Assembly: GCA_026770615.1 (NCBI GenBank)
Contig: MU631597.1
Coordinates: 124,049 to 139,408, forward strand
DNA: 15,360 nucleotides
Source of the DNA: Pavlovales sp. CCMP2436
Lineage: Eukaryota; Haptophyta; Pavlovophyceae; Pavlovales
Direction of reading: 5' to 3'
Part shown: in pieces, positions 8,236 to 15,102 of the stretch
Numbering within the stretch: position 1 is the stretch's first letter
Layout of the letters: the number at the start of each line of letters is the position of its first letter
The notes under the pieces: model-generated
Databases searched by the model: none
What the model was told of the DNA's origin: nothing
Seen by the model: only the letters and a program-made list of their open reading frames with translations
Made by a program: the position numbers and the translations under genes

Positions 8236-8279
8236 TTTTAAGTTCTTAATAGTATTGAGCTGACTTTAAACGGGCGGGG

Positions 8280-8570
8280 ATGTTAATTATCGCGCCTGTG
8301 GACAAATTAAAAAACAACGAAATTCTTTTTTTGGTAGACCTACTAAAAGTGGTTTTTTTGTTCAATAGATATATAAATACTGGATCGAATAAATCTACAT
8401 CTCTAGATCATGTTGAGGAAACCCCACTAAACGATATTACTTTTAAAAATGGTTGGTTCATTAATATCATTTCTAAAAATAAATCATTTTTTTATTCACC
8501 GGCAAAATTCATGGACCGGCAACTTGGATATTTTGAAGATATGCTTCAATCCTTTCCATTTGTTTACGCA
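8280..8570 (+). CDS. Unknown AT-rich gene fragment cut by the insertion border
   Basis: The frame opens at ATG 8280 and reads without a stop for 97 codons to the right border of the insertion, then runs into Kelch antisense sequence to a stop at 8592-8594. The residues belonging to the insert have a normal mix of hydrophobic, aromatic and charged amino acids (KNNEILFLVDLLKVVFLFNR; NGWFINIISKN; FMDRQLGYFEDMLQSFPF). AT-rich synonymous codons predominate, unlike every neighbour. An open frame of this length in such AT-rich DNA is not expected by chance. It appears to be the 5' part of a gene truncated when the fragment was captured. Family not recognised. Confidence 0.45.
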
Positions 8571-9563
8571 ACGGTGCGCTCCCCCCTGCGCTGACCACCT
8601 GCGTCCACACGCGCGTGCCCAGGGCGTACTCCTACAGGTCGTTGAGCGAGACCCCCCCCCCGTGTTGCCCCCTAATATGTACATGCTCTCCGCCACGCGG
8701 CAGGCCGCGTGGTAGTAACGCGGGCTCGGGCTCGCGCCGGCGCACTCGTGCCGCGTCCACTGGCGCGTGCGCACGCTTAACGAATGCACGTCATTCAAGA
8801 AGTTGTCCACCGCCAATCCGCCGAAGATGACGACCTCCGAGCTGCTGTTGTGCGTGATCGCCGAGTGCCCAAAACGCCCGTCGGGCCGCACGCTCGTGTT
8901 GGCTGCCTGTGCAGTGTGCGGGAGCAGCATCGTTCACGCGACGGTGCGCGTGTCGAAGAGCCACTCGTCGTTGAAGTAGCTCTTACCGTTGCACCCGCCG
9001 AAAAGGAGCAGCCCCACGGGGTGCACCGAGTCGCTCAGCGAGACGGGCGAGAGCGTGGCCGAGAAGCGGGCGTTCGGCGTGTGCTCCGAGGTCGGCGCGA
9101 CCAGCTCCCACGAGGCCGTGCCAGTGGCCGCCGAGTCGCACCGGAGCATCCACATATCGCCTAGCATACCCTGCCCACCGTAGCCGCCGAACACGTAGGC
9201 GCAGTCGGTGCTCACCGCCGCCGCGCCGTGCAGGGAGCGGGCCGAAGGCTGGGCCGAGCCGGCCGCCGGCGGGCAGTGCGACCACGCGAGCGAGCCGAGC
9301 GTGTGCCACTGCTTGTACCGCTCGCGCCAGCCCATACCCTCGCTTGGCAGCGCCAAGTAGTCCCCGCTGGTCGCCGACAGCGCCAAGTCGAGCAGCAGCT
9401 TCCAGGCGTATGACTCATTGCACAGCTCGGCGATGCGCTTGCTGACCTGCGCGGCGCAGCAGAGCGACTCGGGCTCGGCGAGGCAGCGGAGGATCGCGAG
9501 GACGAGGCCGTCGTCGAGCAGGTCGAAGGGCTGGAAGCCGGCCTGCTCGCTGGTCGGTTCCAT

Positions 9564-9718
9564 TTTTCTGGGCGAGCGTGTGCCACTGCGTGAGCCACTG
9601 CGCTTCACGAGCTTGAGCGGCGGCGGGCGCCATCGTGACTTTGCCCACTCACGCCCCACAACGCGTCGGGCGGGGTCGGTTGAACATCGCAGCGGCGACC
9701 GAGCTACCCCCGCTGGGC
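9564..9718. promoter_or_regulatory. Divergent intergenic (putative bidirectional promoter), unit 2
   Basis: 155 bp between the Kelch ATG (9563, minus) and the Ala-rich gene ATG (9719, plus). It contains CCCACAACGCG..TCGGGCGGGGTCGGTTGAAC, shared with both copies in unit 1, and GCGGCGGGCGCCATCGTGA nearby, also shared. It is GC-rich with no TATA box. Confidence 0.45.
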
Positions 9719-10513
9719 ATGGGTGACGTCTCGGACGACGATTCGGCCAGAGACGGCTCGCGCGGCCGCACCTCGGCCGAGCTGACGGCGCACGCACGTG
9801 AGCACGACGAGCACGCCACTGCCGCTGCCGCGTCTACGACGGAGGCATCCGCTACCGCTCCGAGCTTTCAGGCTGCGGTCGAGGTTGCTCGTGTCCGAGC
9901 CGAGGCGAGGGAGATGGCACTCGCGCAGTCAAGGGAGGAAGAGGCGGCACGCCGCCGGGCGGTATTCGAGCAGGCGGCTGTCGCCGCCGCCGCCGCCGCC
10001 GCCGCCGTCGCGCTTGCCGATACCATCCCAACCGCTGGCACTACCGCTGGCACGGCAGGCATTTCAATGATCGCCTCCACTGTCTCAGGGCTCGGACCTG
10101 CCGAGCCCGCCGCCGCTGCCTCTGCCGCTGCAACTGCCGCTACCGCTGCCGCTGACGAGCTCGCCGCTGTCGCAGCCGCAGCCGAGATCACAGCGCGCGA
10201 TTACGAGGCTGCGGCTGCGGCTGCGGCGGTTGCTGCTGCTGCCCACGAGGCGGCACAGGCGAGGCAGGCGGCCGAGGTTGGCGTAGCTGCCTCTCCGCGT
10301 GCCCCGCTCGACGAGGCAGCTCGCTCGGTGGCGCTGCGCGCAGGTGACATCGTGAGCTTGGGTTCCGGGCCGAGGCCGCGGCCCGAGCACGCCACCCACA
10401 GCGCGGCGCCCCGGCCCAACGTGGTCGCTCTCTCGGCCGCACAGCCTGCTCCTTCGGCACAGCCGCGCGCGACCTTGCCCGGTCAGCTGCAGAGGCCCAG
10501 GCACGCATCTTAA
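9719..10513 (+). CDS. Alanine-rich protein with conserved C-terminal motif, intronless paralog
   Basis: 264 residues from an ATG at 9719; an in-frame extension to 9635 lacks a better start and would cover the promoter. The N-terminus is acidic (MGDVSDDDSARDG). Residues about 60-85 are Arg/Glu/Ala-rich and probably helical or coiled-coil (ARVRAEAREMALAQSREEEA). Long Ala tracts encoded by GCN repeats follow. The C-terminal 70 residues are less biased and contain SPRAPLDEAARSVALRAGDI then VSLGSG, which recurs nearly unchanged in the gene at 12354. This conserved block is the only firm evidence of a gene family. No domain is recognised. The gene is divergent from Kelch copy 2 and probably shares its promoter. 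It gives the uninterrupted form of the sequence that is intron-split at 12667-12823. Confidence 0.65.
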   Translation: MGDVSDDDSARDGSRGRTSAELTAHAREHDEHATAAAASTTEASATAPSFQAAVEVARVRAEAREMALAQSREEEAARRRAVFEQAAVAAAAAAAAVALADTIPTAGTTAGTAGISMIASTVSGLGPAEPAAAASAAATAATAAADELAAVAAAAEITARDYEAAAAAAAVAAAAHEAAQARQAAEVGVAASPRAPLDEAARSVALRAGDIVSLGSGPRPRPEHATHSAAPRPNVVALSAAQPAPSAQPRATLPGQLQRPRHAS

Positions 10514-10761
10514 GACGAATATTGGAACAACAACACCAGCCTCTACCCATCATACATAGTCTCCCTTCATCCTTGCCCCCTTCCCCCTCCTCCCCCCAGG
10601 CCTGAGGAGCCCGCTCTTCCCGGCCCACGATGGCCGCCCGCCCGCTCGCCCGGTGTCGAGTCTCCGTGGCCCAGTCACGAGAAGCTCGCTTGCTCGGCGC
10701 AGCCCGGTGTGGCAGCTTGCTCGCCCTGCCCGGCTAGCGGCGCCGAGTTTTCGTGGCCCAG
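10514..10761. other. Intergenic or 3' region after the Ala-rich gene
   Basis: Contains a pyrimidine tract ending CCCCCCAG at about 10599, which would pass as a 3' splice acceptor, and two related strings (GAGTCTCCGTGGCCCAG and GAGTTTTCGTGGCCCAG). The plus frame is open through part of it (Arg/Pro-rich), but coding status is unclear. Confidence 0.35.
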
Positions 10762-10928
10762 GTAGCATCACAATAATAAAAATAATAACAATAACGAACA
10801 CATTTTTTAAAGAATATTATATTTTCATCAATAACAACAAAAATAAAAGAAGAGGAAAGAGCAGCAGATATTTTTATCAACAATGACACCAACAACAATA
10901 AGTAATCAAATAATAATAATAGTGGCAG
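10762..10928 (+). other. AT-rich low-complexity block, candidate GT-AG intron
   Basis: A sharp AT-rich block of AATAAT/AACAAC repeats starts after CCCAG with GTAGCATC and ends at AATAGTGGCAG before GC-rich DNA. GTGGC occurs at both borders. It resembles the AT-rich intron at 12667-12823 in composition and size (167 against 157 nt). No paralog shows the empty site, so intron status is inferred from borders only. Confidence 0.4.
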
Positions 10929-11088
10929 GCAGGAGGCCGCTCACCCGTTCCAGCCCTCACCCAGCCTAAGCGCGGAGGGGCTGCGGTGCGCGCCCTCCAT
11001 CTTTGGTCGCGGGGCAGAGGGACAGGCGCCCCTTCCGGCTCGCACGCTCCAGCCGCGCGCGCACACCACGCCCGGCAACGGTGTGAAT

Positions 11089-11198
11089 TATGATTGTTAT
11101 GATTGTTATGATTGTTATGATTGTTATGATTGTTATGATTGTTATGATTGTTATGATTGTTGTGATTGTTGTGATTGTTGTTGTTGTTGTTATTATTA
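11089..11198 (+). repeat. Microsatellite, 9-bp unit TGATTGTTA then TTG
   Basis: About eight TGATTGTTA units pass into TGATTGTTG and then TTG/TTA repeats. It would encode Asp-Cys-Tyr repeats in one frame, but there is no gene context for that. Confidence 0.9.
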
Positions 11199-11822
11199 CG
11201 ATCATCTCGTGATCATAGTAACTAATTCAGTGTCCGATGCGATAGCGTTGCCGTTGGCTTTTTAATTTTTCGCTTTTGCGCGACATTGGCCGCCGAGTCT
11301 AGATCAGTTAATCCGGTCAGGAATTAGTAGTCTTACACAAGATAATTCTTATGTGTTGTCGACAAATAATAGAAAATATGTTGGCATGGTAGTCACAGTC
11401 GTACAATCGTGCTGTTGAAATTCTTATAACGACTATGCGTGTATGGGAAGTATCTGGTTTAGTGCCTTTCCCGCCATACAAAACGACTCACCCTGCCGCC
11501 TGGGACTTGACCAGGATTAGGCGATTGCCGCCCTCGTAATCAGAATGAGGTGGCTGGGCGAGCTGCGTATGAGCGCACGTCACTCTAATTGTATGCCTAT
11601 CCTTGGAACGCCCGGGTACCTCAATTGCTCCTTCGGGGATTCTACAGCTCGCAATTTTTTTCGGACAATGAGACTCACAATAGGACTCTAAACGCCTACG
11701 AGCAGGCGGTCACTTTAAGTAGTTGGGGTTGAAGGCCAATTCCATGTCTACGAGGGTCTAGAGCGTCTCGAAGTGGGTGTTTAGAGATTTTGTGCCAGTG
11801 GAGCGACCTTTCCTCATGCTGA
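11199..11822. other. Intergenic, moderate GC, nothing recognised
   Basis: Balanced composition, unlike both neighbours, with no frame over about 60 codons that looks real on the plus strand. No RNA gene is recognised. It may be decayed coding or foreign sequence. Confidence 0.4.
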
Positions 11823-12149
11823 TCCGGCCGAAGCGGGCCTCGCCCAAGGCTGGCAGAAGCGGCGCGGGCCACCAACGATTTAGCTGATAACACCGTTCTT
11901 GATTGGCACGCACAGTATGGTCGGCTTGCACCGCCAGATGACAAGCTGACGCGCAACTCGGCGGCCACCAGCTCGTGGTCCTTTCGCGCTGCGATCTCCG
12001 GTGCGTACGAGGACTCGAACTCGGGCTGAAGTGATGACGAGGATGACGAGGACAAGCAGACGACGGACTTTCAAGAAGCGCGCCGAACGACCGACTCTCT
12101 CCGACACGAGACCCGTGTCGGCGGCGCGCCACAGCTCCCTAGACGCTGA
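11823..12149 (+). pseudogene. Possible gene relic with acidic segment, one in-frame TGA
   Basis: A plus frame reads from 11823 to TGA at 12027-12029 (68 codons; includes VLDWHAQYGRLAPPDDKL and AAISGAYEDSNSG). It then continues in the same frame for 39 codons (SDDEDDEDKQTTDFQEARR) to TGA at 12147-12149. An acidic run continuing across a stop mirrors the relic at 2232-3062, though no sequence homology is evident. A competing 119-codon minus-strand frame at 11696-12055 covers part of this interval. Neither is recognised, so strand and function are uncertain. Confidence 0.3.
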
Positions 12150-12191
12150 TCGGGCCCAACATAACGCGATTTTTAATTTTCTGAGGCGCTC

Positions 12192-12355
12192 CAAGGCTAT
12201 GCCTAGGAGTCGGCAACGGTACGCCCGGACGCTTTTCGGAGCTGCTGCTAATATAAAGCATTCAATATTTGATCAAGGCTATGCCTAGGAGTCGGCAACG
12301 GAACGCCCGGACGCTTTTCGGAGCTGCTGCTAATATAAAGCATTCAATTTTTGAT
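12192..12355 (+). repeat. 82-bp tandem duplication with TATAAAG, upstream of the second Ala/Gln-rich gene
   Basis: Two copies (12192-12273 and 12274-12355) are nearly identical and share AAGGCTATGCCTAGGAGTCG and GCTGCTAATATAAAGCATTC. Each ends in a TATAAAG string, and the gene start at 12354 follows the second. The pair may be a duplicated core promoter: the first TATA is about 100 bp from the ATG. Each copy also carries an upstream ATG (ATGCCTAGG) that opens a different frame. Confidence 0.75.
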
Positions 12356-13541
12356 GACTCGAATTTACCTTTTAGATGTGGTGAAGCTGCCCGATTCTCC
12401 TTCGGCGCAGCCGCAGCAACAGCCGCAGCAGCAGCAAGCACAACTGCCGCAGCCGCAGCCGCCACCGCGACAGCCACTGCAGCAGCCACTGCAGCAGCCG
12501 CAGCAGCAGCAGCCTGCGCCTGCTACCACGCCGCCTGCGCTGCCCTCGTCGCCTCTGCCGTCACCGCCGCCGCCGCCGCCGCTTGCTCTGCCCCCTACCG
12601 GTGGATATGTCGGCTCTCCTCATGCTCCGCTCGACGAGACAGCTCGCTCCGCGGCGCTGCGCGCAGGTGCCATCGTGATAATACGAATTATGATTATGAT
12701 TACGATTAAGATTATGATTATGATTATGTTTACTAATAATTATAATTATGGTGACTCTTCTTCTTTTTCTTATCCTGAATATTATGATCCCCACGACATA
12801 TTCTTTTCTGCTCGGGCGCGCAGGTGACATCGTGAGCTTGGGCTCCGGGAGGAGGGCACGACCCGAGCAGGCCAACCGCAGCGCGGCGCCCGCTCGCCCA
12901 CACGTGAGTGCTTTATTTTTTTCTTTCTTTTTTTTCTAGTAGGGAGCGAATCCAGTGAGTTCTTTCTCGATTGATTAAGTACATGTTAGCTCTGCTTCTA
13001 ACTTCTATTCTGAACGACCCCCCCCCCTCTTCTATTAGCCCGAGTATGCCAATCGCAGCGCAGTGCCCGCGAGGCAGGTGCCTGGCCAGACTGCTCCTTT
13101 AGCACAGCTGCGCGCAGCCTTGTCGGCGAAGCGTCGCGCAGGGGCCGCCCGCCCACACGTGAGTGCTATACGCGTATGGGGTGGATAGCCTCATGATGTT
13201 ATTACGAGGCATTCTATATTTTTAAATAATGTCCCTTTAAACTCGCACCCCCTCGGAAAGGCTCATGCGTACGGTGGTCGGTAAGTTTTTTTTCTTTCTT
13301 TCTTTAGCAGGCAGCAAATCCAGAGAGTGCTTTTTCGATCGATAACTTGTTAGCCCTACTTCCAACTTTTATTCAGAATGATCCCCCCCCCTTCTTCTGT
13401 GAACATTAGTCGCGCCTTCTATGAACATTTGCCGCGCGCGACCTCGCTACATCAACCCCTCACTCCACCCCCCCCCCATTTTTTTTATTAATAGTTCTTT
13501 TAACGTTCCCCGACTTGCAGCCCGAAGGCGTACGGGCATGA
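12354..13541 (+). CDS. Intron-split paralog of the Ala-rich protein (provisional model)
   Basis: Provisional exons are 12354-12666, 12824-12903, 13039-13158 and 13521-13541. Joined they give 177 codons without a stop. Exon 1 is Gln/Pro-rich, then has SPHAPLDETARSAALRAG, matching SPRAPLDEAARSVALRAG of the gene at 9719. Exon 2 begins within that Gly codon and continues DIVSLGSG. Exon 3 (PEYANRSAVPARQVPGQTAP) partly repeats the end of exon 2 and matches the paralog's tail (QTAPLAQLRAAL against QPAPSAQPRATL). Introns are GT-AG in phases 1, 0 and 0. The last exon is the least certain; a 3' site at 13409 or continuation toward the Gln-rich exon at 13781 are alternatives. The N-terminal CAG/GCN tract reads as poly-Ala one frame over, so the switch from Ala-rich to Gln/Pro-rich may be a frameshift. 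No known domain. Confidence 0.55.
12667..12823 (+). other. Predicted introner-like intron, 157 nt
   Basis: It starts GTGCCATCG and ends TTCTTTTCTGCTCGGGCGCGCAG. The interior is AT-rich with ATTATG repeats. A 20-nt direct repeat, 19/20 identical and containing AG|GT, spans the two splice junctions (12659-12678 and 12816-12835). The paralog at about 10333-10352 has the sequence once, uninterrupted. Removal restores the paralogous reading frame (phase 1). Confidence 0.8.
12904..13038 (+). other. Predicted intron, 135 nt
   Basis: It starts at GTGAGTGC after CCCAC and ends CTTCTATTAG. It contains a pyrimidine tract and an in-frame TAG, so it must be removed for the frame to continue. Its 3' 125 nt are duplicated in the next intron (about 13284-13409). 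Confidence 0.6.
13159..13520 (+). other. Predicted intron with duplicated interior (3' end uncertain)
   Basis: It starts at GTGAGTGC after CCCAC, the same donor context as the previous intron. The proposed acceptor is CGACTTGCAG (13511-13520), preceded by TTTTAAC as a possible branch site. The acceptor-like ATTAG near 13409, homologous to the end of the previous intron, is an alternative. Confidence 0.4.
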
Positions 13542-13675
13542 CATGGGAGGGTCAGTCTCATGCACTATCTTACTCCCCCTCCCCCCTTCTCTTCCGTGAA
13601 CTCCAACCCCCCCCTCCCCCCCCCTTCTGTGAATTCCAGCCGCGCGCATCCTCGACGCAGCCGCTCAACTTTGCC

Positions 13676-13788
13676 AATAAATATATATATATAAAATTTG
13701 ATTATTAAGAAGAGAAAGAAGAAGAATACTATCACAACAACAATAATAGCAACAACAATGACAACAATTACAACATTTAGGCGGGGTT
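13676..13788 (+). other. AT-rich insertion flanked by a 13-bp perfect direct repeat
   Basis: GCTCAACTTTGCC occurs at 13663-13675 and 13789-13801, on each side of a 113-bp low-complexity block (AATAAATATATATA, then GAAGAAG and AACAAC repeats) ending ACATTTAGGCGGGGTT. The flanks translate to LNFA on both sides. It resembles the intron at 12667-12823, but no GT donor is visible at the left border. Confidence 0.65.
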
Positions 13789-14461
13789 GCTCAACTTTGC
13801 CGCTCTGTCTGGGGAGTTGCTGCCCGACCAGCTATCTGAGCAGCAGCCGCAGCAGCAGCAGCCGCCGCCGCAGCAGCAGCAGCAGCAGCAGCCACAGCAG
13901 CCACAGCAGCCGCAGCAACCGCAGCAGCCGCGGCCGCAGCCGCAGCAGCCGCAGCAGCAACAGCATCAGCAGCAACAGCAGCAGCAGCAGCCGGAGCAGC
14001 AGCAGCAGCCACAGCAGCCGCAGCTGCAGCAGCAACAGCAACAACAGCCGCAGCAGCCGCAGCAGCCGCAGCAGCAACAGCAACCGCAGCAGCAGCAGCC
14101 AGCCGCACTCGCAGCCCCTCCCAGACTGCCACCTGGATTCCCAGCTGGATTCCCTGCACCTGCTCCCGGACTAATATCCCCTCCCGGACCTCCTCCCAGA
14201 CCCCCTCCCGGATTCCCTCCTGGATTCCCTCCCGGATTCCCTCCTGGATTCCCTCCCGGACTCCCTCCCGGACTCCCTTCCGGACTCCCTCCCGGATTCC
14301 CTCCCGGACTCCCTTCCGGATTCCCTCCCGGACTCCCCGTCACCTTCGCTGCCGCCTCTGCCTCGTTTGCCGCCGCCTTGAACCCTGGCTCGGGCTCGCG
14401 CTTCGTTCCGAACACACCGGCTGAGCGAGGTGAGGCGAGCGAAGTTCTTTTTAAAGAATAA
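13787..14461 (+). CDS. Gln/Pro-rich exon with PGFPPG repeats, partial gene
   Basis: The open frame spans 224 codons. Its first codon is TTG and no ATG is suitably placed, so this is probably an internal or last exon, with the 5' border near the ATTTAG acceptor at 13780. A short normal segment (LLNFAALSGELLPDQLSEQ) leads into about 95 residues of CAG/CCG-coded Gln/Pro. About 75 residues of Pro-Gly-Phe/Leu-Pro repeats follow, from a 12-bp DNA repeat, and then a more ordinary tail (AAASASFAAALNPGSGSRFVPNTPAERG). An AG|GTGAGG donor at about 14429 lies just before the stop, so the true 3' end of the exon may be there rather than at 14459-14461. Such low-complexity regions are usually disordered. 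No function is assigned. It may belong to the same transcription unit as 12354-13541. Confidence 0.45.
   Translation: MLNFAALSGELLPDQLSEQQPQQQQPPPQQQQQQQPQQPQQPQQPQQPRPQPQQPQQQQHQQQQQQQQPEQQQQPQQPQLQQQQQQQPQQPQQPQQQQQPQQQQPAALAAPPRLPPGFPAGFPAPAPGLISPPGPPPRPPPGFPPGFPPGFPPGFPPGLPPGLPSGLPPGFPPGLPSGFPPGLPVTFAAASASFAAALNPGSGSRFVPNTPAERGEASEVLFKE
14120..14340 (+). repeat. 12-bp tandem coding repeat (CCTCCCGGATTC type)
   Basis: Imperfect units encode Pro-Pro-Gly-Phe or Pro-Pro-Gly-Leu. The periodicity is exact in the central part (about 14205-14335), indicating recent slippage or unequal exchange. Confidence 0.85.
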
Positions 14462-14677
14462 GTTTTATTGGAGTTTATAAAGGGAAAAAGGAAACAGGAA
14501 ACAGACAAAAAAAAAAACAGACACGCATGTAATGACTAGCCCTATTCATAGATTCGTATGCTTATTCTTATTCACATCAGTACTGATGGTATTATATTCT
14601 TGGGAAGTTATTGCTGTAATCATAATAATAGTGATTACGACAACTATTATAAACAGGTGCGGCTGCCGGCATAGGCG
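14462..14677. other. AT-rich non-coding stretch after the Gln/Pro exon
   Basis: Contains an A-rich run (AAACAGACAAAAAAAAAAAC) and AATAAT/ATTATAAAC repeats. No gene is seen. It could be a 3' UTR or an intron. Confidence 0.4.
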
Positions 14678-15042
14678 TAGGCGCTGCGAGAGAGGTGGGT
14701 CAGGTGAGCACACACATACAAATCTGTAATATGGGGATTAATGTTGATACGATTGATATTTAGTACGAGGATGAATGAGTATAATATTTATATTTAATGC
14801 GAGGCGCTGCGAGAGAGGCGGTTCAGGTGAGCATACTAAAATAAATATTTAATCTGAGGGAAAATGATTATAATATTGATATTTAAATTGAGGCTCTACG
14901 AGAGAGGTGGGCTAGCGAGGCGAGGTGATCATAGTTTTTTTTTAGTTCTTTTAACGTCCCCCGACTTGCAGCCCGAAGGCATACTTAATATTAATACTGC
15001 TTCAGATCATAATTATAATAATTATTAGGCGAGGTGATCATA
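14678..15042 (+). repeat. Tandem exon-like modules with repeated 5' splice donors
   Basis: GGCGCTGCGAGAGAGGYGG followed by TCAG|GTGAGCA occurs at about 14680-14710 and 14803-14833. A third variant (GGCTCTACGAGAGAGGTGGG, then GCGAG|GTGATCATA) lies at about 14892-14933, and a short GGCGAG|GTGATCATA at 15028-15042. The AT-rich DNA between them also repeats (ATAATATTxATATTTAAxT). The pattern is GC-rich exon-like pieces, each with an AG|GTGA donor, separated by AT-rich spacers. Confidence 0.6.
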
Positions 15043-15102
15043 CTAATATTGACATTACTAACACTCGTATTTAATCCTGCTCCTAATAATAGTTCTTACA
15101 AC

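Larger units (their letters stand above)
7925..8570 (+). other. 646-bp AT-rich foreign insertion inside Kelch copy 2
   Basis: Alignment with Kelch copy 1 resumes within about one base on each side (GCGCGGG to 7924; ACGG from 8571), so the borders are sharp. No target duplication or terminal inverted repeat is obvious. The insert is strongly AT-rich in a very GC-rich gene. It carries two small AT-biased frames (8134-8235 and 8280 to the right border) and TATAAAA-type strings. Candidate sources are a large DNA virus of algae, an organellar fragment, or a mobile element. The sequence alone does not decide. Confidence 0.8.
7573..9563 (-). pseudogene. F-box/Kelch-repeat protein, copy 2, multiply disrupted
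   Basis: The start is the ATG at 9563 (MEPTSEQAGFQPFDLLDDGL). The F-box and first Kelch blades are intact and keep the Trp lost in copy 1. Lesions, judged against copy 1, are: TGA at 8934-8936 (VA*TMLLP against ARTMLLP); a frameshift in a 10-base poly-C run at 8652-8661, in the GGNTGG blade; TAG at 8632-8634 replacing the Trp of NDLWEY; and a 646-bp AT-rich insertion at 7925-8570 in the fifth blade. The last blades (DPREGHSLVPLGN to FNDTFLLRVWP) resume at 7657-7924. The TGA that ends copy 1 is TGT here, so the frame runs on to 7573-7575. The 3' flank is also homologous to that of copy 1, showing a segmental tandem duplication. No functional product is expected except perhaps an F-box plus two-blade fragment ending at 8934. 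Confidence 0.85.

Noticed and set aside
13791..14508. Minus-strand poly-Ala, Leu/Arg and Gly/Cys-rich open frames
   Set aside because: They are reverse readings of the CAG/CCG and 12-bp repeats and have no independent support.
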